Assembly (NCBI GenBank): GCA_028285085.1
Contig: JANQQI010000108.1
Coordinates: forward strand, 1 to 54,502
Reading direction: 5' to 3'
Length of the DNA stretch: 54,502 nt
Origin: Saprospiraceae bacterium
Lineage (GTDB): Bacteria; Bacteroidota; Bacteroidia; Chitinophagales; Saprospiraceae
The notes under the pieces were generated by a model, which worked only from the letters and a program-made list of their open reading frames with translations, ran no database searches and was not told where the DNA came from. This document shows, piece by piece, positions 35,827 to 45,259 of this stretch. A program made the translations under genes and the position numbers. Every line of letters begins with the position of its first letter. Position 1 is the first letter of the stretch.

Positions 35827-36519
35827 TTAGCGCTGCCTTGCGATCCATTCAACCTCTCGGATATGCTGGATATCAAAGGTCGGCTGGTGCGTAGGTGGCA
35901 AGGCCTTACGCTGCGGATTGTACCAGCAAGTCGCGATACCAAAGTCGTGACCACCACGAATATCTGAGCTCAGGCTATCGCCGATGATGAGTAATTCTGA
36001 TTTTGGGGGATGGCCCAGCAAGCGATGTGTATGGGCGAAAAATTCGTGTTGTGGTTTTGCTACGTTGATCTCTTCCGAGATAATAATCTCTTCAAAAAAT
36101 CGACCGAGCCCCGTAGCATGCAAGCGCGAACGCTGCACATCTTTCAGGCCATTGGTGACTAAGGCCATTCGAAAATCAGGCTTTAGTCGCTCTAACATAT
36201 CTACGGCACCATTGACTTCAAATCGGGTTTGCCCCAGCTCGTGCAAGAAGAAATCGGCCACTTCGCGCGCCGGGGACGAATGCCAGTTTAGCGCGCTCAG
36301 AAAGCGCTCAAAGCGCGCGTAGCGCAAAGTGGGTTGATCCATTTCGCCGCGCTCATAGGCCGCCCAACAAGCTGTATTAATGGTTGTATATAAATCTTTT
36401 TCCCGTGGCCCGAGTGGAATACCAAAATGGGCGCAAGTGGTTGCCAAAGCATGAGCTTTGGACTGATCAAAATCTAAAATTGTGTTATCGAGATCAAAAA
36501 GGAGGTAAGGATAATTCAT
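35827..36519 (-). CDS. yjjG: YjjG-like HAD pyrimidine nucleotidase
   Basis: A 230-residue cytosolic HAD hydrolase. Motif I FDLDNTILDFD gives nucleophile Asp9 and Asp11; motif II LVTNG is followed by the YjjG-typical LKDVQRSRL; the motif III lysine is in VAKPQHEFF; motif IV IIGDSLSSDIRGG. The AHALATTCAHFG helix and length fit noncanonical pyrimidine nucleotidases, which clean up damaged or unusual dUMP/dTMP analogues. The family assignment is good; the substrate is by analogy. It is followed by the AT-rich repeat and the candidate ncRNA. Confidence 0.9.
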   Translation of the reverse strand: MNYPYLLFDLDNTILDFDQSKAHALATTCAHFGIPLGPREKDLYTTINTACWAAYERGEMDQPTLRYARFERFLSALNWHSSPAREVADFFLHELGQTRFEVNGAVDMLERLKPDFRMALVTNGLKDVQRSRLHATGLGRFFEEIIISEEINVAKPQHEFFAHTHRLLGHPPKSELLIIGDSLSSDIRGGHDFGIATCWYNPQRKALPPTHQPTFDIQHIREVEWIARQR

Positions 36520-36694
36520 GTGGCTAATTAGTAATGGGCCTGAAATAAGGTGACAACTTCTTTAGAACACTAAAAGTAAGCTTATCATTCAGAAGTTTAA
36601 AAAAGACTTAACCGACTAGCTCTACAAATGGTTCTTTTTTTGAGAAATTTTCACAAAAACTATCATCCTAATTTTCTCATTCACTCTAAAAAGC

Positions 36695-36725
36695 AAAAAT
36701 CCGGGCTATACTTAAATGCCCGGAT
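36695..36725 (-). terminator. intrinsic terminator of the ECF/TonB operon
   Basis: ATCCGGGC/GCCCGGAT, 8 bp perfect with an 11-base loop, followed by TTTTTGC on the minus strand. It lies about 70 bases after the last gene of the cluster (stop near 36796). The rest of the 276-base gap up to the HAD gene is AT-rich and unremarkable. Confidence 0.8.
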
Positions 36726-36795
36726 CATCATAAAGACCAAACAAAACGGGAGGGAGGCTCCCATTTACGTTCTTATATTGAAATCCTAATAGCCA

Positions 36796-37527
36796 TTAAT
36801 TGGCATCGACCACGCTCCCACTACCGGAGATATCGACATCGAGCGTGGGGTTACCTCGATAGAATACATCGCCAGAGCCCGTAATTTCTACATCTAAATG
36901 GTCCGAAACGTTGACTTCAGCGTCTCCTGATCCCGTGATACGGACTTCGGCCTCTACTGCAGATAAATTAAACGCATTGTAATCGCCCGAGCCAGAGATT
37001 CTTAATTCTATATCTTCAGCGTCACCTTCCATAAATACTTCGCCCGAGCCAGAGATCCGGCTATCAATTTTCACCGCTTCTATGCCCAAATCCATATCAC
37101 CAGAACCAGAAATTCGCAGTATCAAATCAACGACATCCAGGGTATCCAGACTCTTGATTTGTCCCGAGCCGGAAATCGCCAGATACTCTATCTCCGGCAA
37201 GGTGATGAAGACACGGAAACGACCATCTATATTTACACACTCGTCAAATTCAATATCCCAAGTATTCCCTTGCACATCCAGTTCCAGAAGGTCAATAATA
37301 TTATCGGGCCCTTCGACTTCAACCAACTGCTCATTTCCTTGTCGAATAAAAACATCACCCGCGATGGTTAAGTCAACGCCCGTGAAAGGGGGTAAATCCA
37401 GTACGCGTGTTTCAATATCATCGTTTCCGCGGACGCAATCGTTGAGATCGTCATCCCAGCCACAAGCAGATACCAGTAATACGAGCAGGAGCCAGTAGCT
37501 ATTCCTAATACAAATTGATGTTGACAT
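36796..37527 (-). CDS. head-GIN (DUF2807) lipoprotein
   Basis: A 243-residue lipoprotein (lipobox LLVSAC, Cys near residue 22) with a putative auto-transporter adhesin head-GIN domain. The mature part is a beta-helix in which SGSG or TGSG turns recur about eight times (e.g. LAISGSGQIKSLDTLDVVDLI, with further turns every 18-22 residues) to the very C-terminus. Function in general is unknown; surface or periplasmic display is inferred. It is the last gene of the ECF cluster, 33 bases after the TonB receptor. Confidence 0.9.
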   Translation of the reverse strand: MSTSICIRNSYWLLLVLLVSACGWDDDLNDCVRGNDDIETRVLDLPPFTGVDLTIAGDVFIRQGNEQLVEVEGPDNIIDLLELDVQGNTWDIEFDECVNIDGRFRVFITLPEIEYLAISGSGQIKSLDTLDVVDLILRISGSGDMDLGIEAVKIDSRISGSGEVFMEGDAEDIELRISGSGDYNAFNLSAVEAEVRITGSGDAEVNVSDHLDVEITGSGDVFYRGNPTLDVDISGSGSVVDAN

Positions 37528-37560
37528 ATTTTTTTGATTTTGATCTTAATGAATCGACTG

Positions 37561-39954
37561 CTAAAACTCCACTCGATAGTTGAAGTTCGGAAACAGTCCG
37601 GTTTGTGTATAGGTTTCGAGTTGGCCAGTGTCTTCATCATAAAACGTCCCGAACAAATTCTCACGATTGGTGATATTTTGGATATCGATGGAAATCGTGT
37701 GGGTCATTCGACGCTTATTAATACGGTAGTTCACGCCAAAATCAAGGCGGAAGTACGCTTTCGTTTTTTCACTAAATGTTTCGGAATCGATTAATACCGC
37801 TTCCCCTTTCTCCCGAGAAGCAATCAAATCGGTAGGGGTTTGTCGATTACCGCCAGCAAAAAGGACTTTACCATTGAGCCCAATAATGTTATTGCGTTTT
37901 TTCCCTACTTTGAATTCCTTACCCCCAAGCAAGTTCACCTGGTAATTAGAATTAAAGCGGGTACTGTATCTCTTTCCATCCACTGTAGTATAGCGCGAAT
38001 CAAACACGCTCGTGGTTAACAAAAAGTAGTACTGTTGGTCAAAGAATTTTTCCAGAGTCAGATCAATGCCATAATTGCGGCCGGTTCCTTCGTTGACGGC
38101 AATTTCTCCACTAAGATCCCACACGTCCCGGGAGTTGAGAATAGATCCAACGGAACCCGGTTCAGCTTCCACTGGCACATCATAGAGATGCTGGTAGTAA
38201 ACCTCTGCTTTTAATCGCAAGTTGGTTCCCAGACGCTGGTCGTAACCTAATACGGCATGCATCGCCTTAATCATATCCAGATCGCGATTCGGCGTCGTTC
38301 GGGTATCACCGTTTTCTGATTTTTCAGTGTAATAAAAAGAGACATGCTCGGGCTTAGAGTGTATTCCAATTGCACCGCTGATCCGTTGGCGATCGTTCAG
38401 CTGCCATTCCATCGCTACGCGTGGTTCGATAGCTTTGCGATCGTTCAACATGAAATGAGTGTAATGTAAGCCCGAGTTCAATGTCAACTTCTCATTAAAT
38501 CGGTGTTTCCAATGTACAAAAGCTTGTAGCAGGCTAGCATCGCCTTCGCTTTGTAAATATGTGCGCCAGACATCATCTTCGTTGAATCGAGAAGAAAAAT
38601 CAAAAGCCATATGGCTGAAAATCATCCCGCCGCGGAAGGTATTTCTGGCATTCAGTTTATGCGTATAAGTGCTTGAAATTCGATAGGTCGTATTGGCAAA
38701 TTCGGCTAAGCCATCACTTTGGACTTTATAATCTTCCTCTGGTTCCAGGAAGTAGCTATCAGCTGTATAGCCCTCATAAGAAGCCGTGGCAACGGTACGA
38801 AGGTAACTGCGATCCGTCAAAATCAGGCGATGGGATAAACCAATAGTGCCAACTTCCTGTGCCTCCTCAAAGCCGGATTTATCATCGGAGGACTCCCAGG
38901 CTGTAGAATCGGCAGTAGGCTCGAAAAAGGCCCGATTTTTTCCGCCGAGTCCGAACAAGCCAAAGGTCCCAGCATGCTTGGTCGGTACATTTACCTTAAA
39001 TGACAGATCCTGATATTCTGGTAACACATCACCGGCGGGATTAAGGCCGATGGATGCCAAAGCAGCCAAGGTCGAATAGCGATAATTGATCAAGTATGAC
39101 GCCCGGCTACCCTCCCGCAACGGTCCTTCTAAGGCCGCCTCAATACCCAATGCGCCCAACATAAATGCATACTCTCGCTTCTCCGCGTTTCCGTTGCGCA
39201 TATTCAAGTCGAACACGCCGGAAATGGCATTTCCGAATTCAGAAGGAAAGGCGCCCGTATAAAAATCAGAATTGCTCAAGGTACTGCTACTCAACATGCT
39301 AATCGCACCACCAGAATTTCCCATTCCACCGAAGTGATTAGGGTTCGGAATTTCGATCCCCTCCAGTCGCCACATTACCCCGCGCGGAGAGTTACCTCGC
39401 ACGATGATTTCGTTGAACAGATCACTTTGTCCACCGGAGATCGTTACCCCCGCAAAGTTTTGAGCCATTCGAGCCGGGTCATTCAAACTGGCTGCATAGC
39501 GACTCGTTTCTTCGACAGAAAAGGCTCGAGCACTAACCGTCGCCATCTCATTGAGGGCACGCTCGCGATCAGTTTTAGCTACTACTTCGGCGGTCGCGAG
39601 CTGTACCGTTGATTCAGCTAATTCTATTTGTAAATTCAGTTCTTTGCCTGAAGTCAGAAGTACCGCTTTCAGATGACGTGGCTCGTAACCGAGGTAGCTA
39701 ATCTCAATATCATGTCGTCCCACCGGGACGCCTTCGATTTTGAAATAGCCCTCCAGGTCAGTACTGGCGCCATAAGTTTTATCTACGGTACGAATCATAA
39801 TATTTGCTCCGATTAAGGGCATTTTAGAATCTTGGTCGAGCACCGCTCCTTTTACATTTTGAACATGAGTCTGTGCGACCATAAGCACGGGGCATAGCAT
39901 TGCCACCAGAATTAATAGCGAAATTCTGTTATTCATTTTAAAATAGGCTTTCAT
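37561..39954 (-). CDS. TonB-dependent receptor with CarboxypepD_reg domain
   Basis: Outer-membrane active transporter of 797 residues. A signal peptide (ISLLILVAMLCPVLMVAQ) is followed by a carboxypeptidase-like regulatory domain (about 33-115: VKGAVLDQDSKMPLIGANIMI, GYFKIEGVPVGRHDIEISYLGY), a plug (about 125-240, with FNEIIVRGNSPRGVMWRLEGI) and a 22-strand-type barrel ending FPNFNYRVEF with the terminal aromatic. It is shorter than SusC and has no SusD neighbour, so the ligand may be a metal complex or small molecule. ATGs at 39954 and 39936 are both possible. Confidence 0.92.
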   Translation of the reverse strand: MKAYFKMNNRISLLILVAMLCPVLMVAQTHVQNVKGAVLDQDSKMPLIGANIMIRTVDKTYGASTDLEGYFKIEGVPVGRHDIEISYLGYEPRHLKAVLLTSGKELNLQIELAESTVQLATAEVVAKTDRERALNEMATVSARAFSVEETSRYAASLNDPARMAQNFAGVTISGGQSDLFNEIIVRGNSPRGVMWRLEGIEIPNPNHFGGMGNSGGAISMLSSSTLSNSDFYTGAFPSEFGNAISGVFDLNMRNGNAEKREYAFMLGALGIEAALEGPLREGSRASYLINYRYSTLAALASIGLNPAGDVLPEYQDLSFKVNVPTKHAGTFGLFGLGGKNRAFFEPTADSTAWESSDDKSGFEEAQEVGTIGLSHRLILTDRSYLRTVATASYEGYTADSYFLEPEEDYKVQSDGLAEFANTTYRISSTYTHKLNARNTFRGGMIFSHMAFDFSSRFNEDDVWRTYLQSEGDASLLQAFVHWKHRFNEKLTLNSGLHYTHFMLNDRKAIEPRVAMEWQLNDRQRISGAIGIHSKPEHVSFYYTEKSENGDTRTTPNRDLDMIKAMHAVLGYDQRLGTNLRLKAEVYYQHLYDVPVEAEPGSVGSILNSRDVWDLSGEIAVNEGTGRNYGIDLTLEKFFDQQYYFLLTTSVFDSRYTTVDGKRYSTRFNSNYQVNLLGGKEFKVGKKRNNIIGLNGKVLFAGGNRQTPTDLIASREKGEAVLIDSETFSEKTKAYFRLDFGVNYRINKRRMTHTISIDIQNITNRENLFGTFYDEDTGQLETYTQTGLFPNFNYRVEF

Positions 39955-40106
39955 TTGGCAAGCATCGAGGCTTACCGTTTGGTAGTTTAAAAGGGATTAA
40001 AGGTGTAGAATCAGTAGAAAGAAAAAAGAAGAGAGGTGCGATTTTTTTGCTTTGATTTTAAGGTATTTATGGTATTGTAGGCACACTCTCTTCACGTTAT
40101 TATTGG

Positions 40107-40727
40107 CTACCAATCATCACGATGACGATTAATGTAATTACGATGTCCAAAGCCGCCGAAACGGAATGTTAGCAAGGCACTAAAGCCATCAAATCGATCG
40201 GGAGCCAGAGATAGATTATCATCAATACCGTTGACCCAACGGTAACCGGCAGTAGCCGCAATTTTCATAAATCGAAAGACATTTAGCTCAACACCAGCTT
40301 CGGGTTGGACTACAAAAACCGCATCACCATAATTGAAATCATCATCATCAAATTCCAGATCAACACCACCCCAACCTAATTTGGTACTACCATAAAAGTG
40401 GAGCAATTTGTGGGATTGCATGGTGTAACCCAGCCAAAAACCACCGTGTGCTAAATCAATGTTGACACGCTCATTATTATCAAAAATGGAATAGTCAGCC
40501 GAGCTAATACCATAGCCCCCAATGAAGAAATTATCAATGATCAGTGCACCGCCACCACCGACAGAGACTTCGACATCTTCATTCGCAAAATTATATTCGA
40601 CAATTGGCCCACCGAAGGCACCGATGACGTGCGAACGATTAAATAATGTTTCGACTTGTTGTGCTTTGAGACCCAGATAGCCACAAAACATAAATAAGGG
40701 AAGAAGGATATAACTTTTCATTTTCAA
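40107..40727 (-). CDS. small outer-membrane beta-barrel protein
   Basis: A 206-residue exported protein. Signal peptide SYILLPLFMFCGYLGLKAQ, then alternating hydrophobic strands (VIGAFGGPIVEYNF, FFIGGYGISSADYS, GGFWLGYTMQSHKLLHFYGSTKLGWGG) with a final ALLTFRFGGFG, consistent with an 8- to 10-strand barrel. No named family is certain. It sits in the ECF cluster between the STN-repeat protein and the TonB receptor and probably belongs to the same regulon. Confidence 0.75.
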   Translation of the reverse strand: MKMKSYILLPLFMFCGYLGLKAQQVETLFNRSHVIGAFGGPIVEYNFANEDVEVSVGGGGALIIDNFFIGGYGISSADYSIFDNNERVNIDLAHGGFWLGYTMQSHKLLHFYGSTKLGWGGVDLEFDDDDFNYGDAVFVVQPEAGVELNVFRFMKIAATAGYRWVNGIDDNLSLAPDRFDGFSALLTFRFGGFGHRNYINRHRDDW

Positions 40728-40855
40728 ACAGGTTTAAATTTTTAGGTTAAATAAGAGCATAGACTCCCAGGTACATCAGCGATGCACATTAATTTAATAC
40801 TCACAAAATGACAGTTGTCGGTTATTGTCTGGTCTAAAGGCTGGTTAGCGGTTGC

Positions 40856-42520
40856 CTAAAAACGGAATCCAGCGTTGAATCCCAGCCAGATCGTAACATG
40901 GGTATTATGATCTATATTAAGTTTTGCATTATCGAATATGGTGTAAGGCGCAATCCCCGAGCGAATTTGTCCCTCGGCATCTTGCCGTTGCGAAACCATG
41001 GCATTAAGCACCGGTCCCCAGTAAAAGTAGCCGCGCCCGGTGCGCTGACTCACGATGGCTCGAAATTGATTGAGCAAGCTCAGTTCGGTGGTCCAGAATT
41101 CGTCTTCGTTAACTTGCTGGCTAATCACCTCCAGATTAATCATTCGTCCGGGAGTATGTCGTAGTGCCGTGCCGAAGCCTAAACCCAAAGACCAGGTGCG
41201 ATCATCCACGCGCTTACCAAAGTGAACAATATTGTAAAACTGACGACTACCGAATTTAAACTGTGCGTTCAAATGAATTGCATCGCCACCACCGAATTCA
41301 AAGTAATTATAACCTTGTCGAACAATATTCAGTAAACCGTAGGTTCCGTTTGCCACCGTATCACAAATATTGATCAATCCCACCTGAGCTCCACTGACTC
41401 TGCGTGCTTTGTTGTAAAGCGTACTGACTTGGGAACCGTCTACATCACGTGCGATATTTGCCAAACCGGCAAGCTGAACTTCGCTGTCACCCCGATTAAT
41501 ATTTACCAAGCCAGCAATCTGTGCGCCGCCGGAACTACCGCGCACGATATTCGTCAGTCCGGTAATTTGTACCCCCTCAACGTCGGCTCCGGCATAGTTG
41601 AATAATCCACTGATTTGCACGCCATTAACTTCATTCGCCATATTGAACAAGCCACTCATTTGCACGCCGTGAGAAGTTTCTACCCCCACCTCATCAATCC
41701 AACGACTTGGTCCCAGATCACCACCGGCGATATTGAACAAACCAGCCAGTTGGACACCTCTTACATCTTCGTCGACCTGATTGAACAGGCCACCGATTTC
41801 AACACCGTTGACAGCTTTGTTGCGCCCACCCAAAATATTCAAAGAAACGTTGTTGCCCTTACTCCCGTTATTCCGTGGCGTATTCAAACTAAGACGCGGA
41901 ACAATCGATATTTGGGCCGCTGGCCCATCGTAACCGGGCCAAGAATTTTGCTCTTCCTCTTCTTCTTCAATCTCCGTCGGAACGATCAGAGTGACCATCA
42001 GACTATCTTCGCGTGGCGCTCTCTGGGCCACCAAAAGCGGTGTCTGCTGGCTAGAAATCGGCTTGGTGGCTTCACCAATCGTGTATCGGGAACTGGTATA
42101 CATCTCCTCTGGCTTCGATTGCTTTGGCGGCTCGTAGCCGTAATCTTTATTCATCGTGTCTTCCTCGGGAGCTTCTTCATCCGGATCGTTTTCCGGTATG
42201 GATCGTTTGCGTTTTTTGAGGACAATTTGATTGCCAATCCGGGCGTGATCTACGCCTACTTGATCAAATAGCTCTTGTAAAACGCGGGATAGTTTTCGAG
42301 GCCGACTGCGTAAACTAACGCGGCGATTGACCGGTACCAAATCTGCGCTGTAGGAAAAATAGAGCCCAAATCGATCACTAATCCTTTGCAGGGCGTCGAC
42401 CAGACGAACATTAGTGTAGCCTACATTCACCGTTTGATTCATCACAACTAAAGCCGACTGAGCTCGTACGGTAGTCACCGCCAACAAGCAAAAGGCTAAG
42501 AGGATGAAAGGTCTGGTCAT
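40856..42520 (-). CDS. STN-domain protein with LA_2272-type surface repeats
   Basis: A 554-residue exported protein. Signal peptide to about residue 20; an STN (secretin/TonB short N-terminal) domain at about 35-102 (VRLVDALQRISDRFGLYFSYSADLV, LSRVLQELFDQ); an acidic low-complexity linker (about 105-200); then about nine degenerate repeats of the form GVQxxGLFNxA (about 225-400), the LA_2272 surface repeat; and a C-terminal barrel-like region ending in an aromatic (FNAGFRF). STN domains usually open FecA-type or SusC receptors and contact FecR. Here the STN is joined to a repeat protein, in the position directly after FecR. Confidence 0.82.
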   Translation of the reverse strand: MTRPFILLAFCLLAVTTVRAQSALVVMNQTVNVGYTNVRLVDALQRISDRFGLYFSYSADLVPVNRRVSLRSRPRKLSRVLQELFDQVGVDHARIGNQIVLKKRKRSIPENDPDEEAPEEDTMNKDYGYEPPKQSKPEEMYTSSRYTIGEATKPISSQQTPLLVAQRAPREDSLMVTLIVPTEIEEEEEEQNSWPGYDGPAAQISIVPRLSLNTPRNNGSKGNNVSLNILGGRNKAVNGVEIGGLFNQVDEDVRGVQLAGLFNIAGGDLGPSRWIDEVGVETSHGVQMSGLFNMANEVNGVQISGLFNYAGADVEGVQITGLTNIVRGSSGGAQIAGLVNINRGDSEVQLAGLANIARDVDGSQVSTLYNKARRVSGAQVGLINICDTVANGTYGLLNIVRQGYNYFEFGGGDAIHLNAQFKFGSRQFYNIVHFGKRVDDRTWSLGLGFGTALRHTPGRMINLEVISQQVNEDEFWTTELSLLNQFRAIVSQRTGRGYFYWGPVLNAMVSQRQDAEGQIRSGIAPYTIFDNAKLNIDHNTHVTIWLGFNAGFRF

Positions 42521-42541
42521 TCTATATTGATTTATAATTTA

Positions 42542-43534
42542 CTAACAGCCACTACCGGAAAAAATAAGTTGATTATTTTCTTGCTCAATGGTTAAATCCA
42601 ATGAAAAGCGTAGAATTTCAACTAATTCATCAAGCTTTAACGCTTCGAACTGTCCAGTAAAATGGCAGTTTAAAATATTTGAATTTTCAATTTTTACCTC
42701 TAGGTCAAACCGACGTTCCAGCACCTGGATAATATCTTGCATATTCGCATTATCAAACACTAATTTACCGGTTTGCCAAGCATTTGCGTTAGAAATAGTC
42801 GTTTTCGTTTCGGCTACCTCCTGAGTAGTTTTGTCAAACACTCCTGATTTCCCAGCAGTGAGAATAACGGTTTCGGTTTTCGCTTTTTCAACATCCTTTG
42901 TTTCCAGTGCCACTTTACCTCGTTCAACGGTCACTTCCACCTGCTTTTCACCGGGATATGCTCTGACGTTAAAGGCGGTACCTAAAACACGGGTTCGGCT
43001 GTCTCCGCTAATAATTTCAAAAGGATGATCCGCATCCATGTGCTGTACATCAAAGAAGGCTTCTCCTTCTAACTCCAGTTGGCGCGGTTGAAAATCCTCA
43101 CGGTAACTAATTTTGGAGTTTTCGTTGAGCCAGACTTTACTGCCATCGGGTAACTCAACCATCTGTTGCTCTTCGGTCTGAGTGGTAACGGCGAGCATTG
43201 CGGCGGGCTGGCCTTGCGACCAAAACCACCATCCAGCTAAGCTAACACCAATAAGGACCGCTGCAATCTTTAAGAGTTGCCCAAGGCGAAAGATCTTTCC
43301 ACCGTCAGATTGAGGTGCAATTCGAGGAGCCACTTTCTCCCAGGCCCGATCTACATCGACCATTACCGGGACATCCTCATATTGCGCACCCAAACCCCAC
43401 AATTCCTGCATTTCATTGAAATAGGCTTGATTTTCGGACGAACGGTTTACCCAGCTAAAGAGTTGCTCGCGCTCTTCTGCACTCGCCTCCTCCGACAGGT
43501 ATTTTGCCATTAAAACCGTGTATTTATCATCCAT
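42542..43534 (-). CDS. FecR-family anti-sigma factor
   Basis: Inner-membrane sigma regulator of 330 residues. A cytosolic N-terminal helix bundle binds the sigma factor (about 1-75: YLSEEASAEEREQLFSWVNRS), one membrane helix follows (about 88-106: LLKIAAVLIGVSLAGWWFW), then the periplasmic FecR domain (about 120-215: VELPDGSKVWLNENSKISY, LELEGEAFFDV) and a C-terminal DUF4974/STN-like domain (about 255-325: LVFDNANMQDIIQVLERRFDL). It follows the ECF sigma gene by 65 bases and precedes the STN protein by 21. Confidence 0.95.
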   Translation of the reverse strand: MDDKYTVLMAKYLSEEASAEEREQLFSWVNRSSENQAYFNEMQELWGLGAQYEDVPVMVDVDRAWEKVAPRIAPQSDGGKIFRLGQLLKIAAVLIGVSLAGWWFWSQGQPAAMLAVTTQTEEQQMVELPDGSKVWLNENSKISYREDFQPRQLELEGEAFFDVQHMDADHPFEIISGDSRTRVLGTAFNVRAYPGEKQVEVTVERGKVALETKDVEKAKTETVILTAGKSGVFDKTTQEVAETKTTISNANAWQTGKLVFDNANMQDIIQVLERRFDLEVKIENSNILNCHFTGQFEALKLDELVEILRFSLDLTIEQENNQLIFSGSGC

Positions 43535-43599
43535 TAGCAGCGAATTTCGTCTTTAAGATGCACCGAGGGGAGTCCCCCCCTATTCAAAAGAAACTTTTT

Positions 43600-44172
43600 T
43601 TAAAAAAAATAAATCCACAATAACCAGCAGAGGTGCTCTCCCAGTTGTTCCCGCAAAATGCGCAGAGCTTTAACCATTTGATTTTCAACCGTTTTGATAG
43701 AAATCGTCAAACGTTCTGCAATCTCTCGATAACTCATTTCTTCGTGTCGACTAAGCAGAAAAATAGTTCGGCAACGGGGCGGTAAACTATCAATAGCCTG
43801 ACGAATTTGCTGTTGCAAATCTGCGCCGACCATGACATCGTGTGCATTATCGCTCGCCGCCAGCAATCGGGCTTCGTCCAGCTCACTGGCATTATTTTTC
43901 TTCTGCCGACGCAAATACATCAAGGCTTCGTTGATGGCTGAACGACGCAAATAGGCACCAAATGAGGTTTGAATATTGAGTTGATCTCGTCGCTCCCACA
44001 AACGAACAAATACATCCTGCGCTAAATCTTCGATAATAGCACGATTGGGTAAAAAGCGACGAATAGCCTGACAGGCTGAAGGGTAATGCCGCCGAAACAA
44101 CTGCTGGAACGCTGACTGATCGCCAGCTTGCAGCGCTTGTACTAATTTTTCGTCTGTTTCATTAGTATTCAC
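43600..44172 (-). CDS. ECF RNA polymerase sigma-70 factor
   Basis: A 190-residue ECF sigma factor. Region 2 (about 25-95: FRRHYPSACQAIRRFLPNRAIIEDLAQDVFVRLWERRDQL pattern, with the EDLAQDVF core) and region 4 (about 130-180: IDSLPPRCRTIFLLSRHEEMSYREIAERL, a helix-turn-helix) are complete. The start is GTG at 44172; no nearby ATG exists. The C-terminus ends in a T8 run that forms the stop codon. Release from the FecR protein next door probably switches on this operon. Confidence 0.95.
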   Translation of the reverse strand: MNTNETDEKLVQALQAGDQSAFQQLFRRHYPSACQAIRRFLPNRAIIEDLAQDVFVRLWERRDQLNIQTSFGAYLRRSAINEALMYLRRQKKNNASELDEARLLAASDNAHDVMVGADLQQQIRQAIDSLPPRCRTIFLLSRHEEMSYREIAERLTISIKTVENQMVKALRILREQLGEHLCWLLWIYFF

Positions 44173-44348
44173 AATGGATCCGGGGCTTGATGATGGAGTT
44201 GTTTAAAAACATTTTAGTCGATGGCAGGTCATTAAACAAACTTCAATAACAGCAATTATAAAGAGATTGCGAGTAAATCTACAATATCCGTAAAAAGTTT
44301 ATCAAAATTTTAAGATGGACTATAAATCCAATCCGACCAAAATTCGGA

Positions 44349-44624
44349 TCAGCTTAATTGCAGGTCCGCTTCCTTAAATCCAGACACGTCCGTATTCAAC
44401 AATTTCAATACCATAGCCTGTTTGATCTCCTCGCTAAAGGTGGTTTTGATCGCCGGGATAAGCACTTTCATAAGCCGATCAAATTCACCGAATACTTGTG
44501 TACTCATCCCATTCGTTTGGACGTCCAAAGTCGGATCTTGGTGCAGTTGTTCGATAAAAGCGATAATTGGAGCTTCATACTGGGCTTCAAGTGGATACAA
44601 GGATATTTCGACGGAAATCCGCAT
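44349..44624 (-). CDS. YkoF-like thiamine/HMP-binding-family protein
   Basis: A 91-residue single-domain protein. The start MRISVEISLYPLEAQYEAPI and the strand-helix pattern match the YkoF/MTH1187 ferredoxin-like fold that binds thiamine or its pyrimidine moiety in some members. Ligand binding is inferred; no thiamine gene is adjacent and no TPP riboswitch is seen. It begins 11 bases after the ElaA-like gene, so the two are probably co-transcribed. Confidence 0.72.
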   Translation of the reverse strand: MRISVEISLYPLEAQYEAPIIAFIEQLHQDPTLDVQTNGMSTQVFGEFDRLMKVLIPAIKTTFSEEIKQAMVLKLLNTDVSGFKEADLQLS

Positions 44625-44635
44625 TAAATTGAATT

Positions 44636-45115
44636 TTAGGTAAGTGATTGCATTTTACTGGGGCCGGCAGGACGGCGCATGGCAATATGGGGAATATCAT
44701 CTTCCAGATAGGATTCGCCCTGTGATTTGAAACCCAGCGCTTCGTAAAAGGCCGTCAGATGACATTGTGCCGAAATCTTGATCGGCTGGCCGGGCCATTG
44801 TTCATGTGCCCAGTCGATGGCCATTTCCATTAGTTGATGTCCGGCGCCCCGACGGCGAATAGACATAGCAGTAATCACGCGACCGATGGAAACATAATCC
44901 GGGTAGGAGATGCCGGCGGGTAATAATCGAACATAAGCGACCAGTTCGTTTTGCGCTGAAAATCCACACAGGTGCCAACCGGGTTGGTCTTTATCGTCTG
45001 CATCGAGGTAAGGGCAGTTTTGTTCCACCACAAAAACCTCTTGTCGTAAAGCTAGAATCCGATATAACAATTCGAGGGACAGCTCTTGGAAAGCATAGCA
45101 TTCGTAGCGCAGCAT
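44636..45115 (-). CDS. elaA: ElaA-like GNAT acetyltransferase
   Basis: A 159-residue GNAT enzyme of the ElaA family. The N-terminus FQELSLELLYRILALRQEVF and then VEQNCPYLDADDKD is diagnostic of the family; SIGRVITAMSIRRRGAGHQLM carries the acetyl-CoA loop (RRRGAG), and HLTAFYEALGF the C-terminal helix. The acetylated substrate is unknown. It is the first gene of a two-gene unit with the YkoF-like protein, and a terminator from the upstream gene lies just before it. Confidence 0.9.
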   Translation of the reverse strand: MLRYECYAFQELSLELLYRILALRQEVFVVEQNCPYLDADDKDQPGWHLCGFSAQNELVAYVRLLPAGISYPDYVSIGRVITAMSIRRRGAGHQLMEMAIDWAHEQWPGQPIKISAQCHLTAFYEALGFKSQGESYLEDDIPHIAMRRPAGPSKMQSLT

Positions 45116-45134
45116 CTTCGTTTTTGAACAAAAA

Positions 45135-45167
45135 TAAAAAAGTTTAGCCGTGTCATACGGCTAAACT
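45135..45167 (-). terminator. intrinsic terminator of the 45260 gene
   Basis: AGTTTAGCCGT/ACGGCTAAACT, 10-11 bp with a short loop, followed by TTTTTTATTTTTG on the minus strand. It is about 90 bases after the stop codon. Confidence 0.85.
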
Positions 45168-45259
45168 CCTTTGGGGGGGAAGAAAGGGGCGTTTTAAATA
45201 CGTTATTTCTTATAAGTAGTTGGTTCGGAGCAATCCATTAACCTCTACTGTTTGGTCTC

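Noticed and set aside
43540-43620. Programmed frameshift on the T8/A7 run fusing sigma factor to FecR
   Set aside because: Both shifted frames hit stop codons within about ten codons, so no fusion can form.
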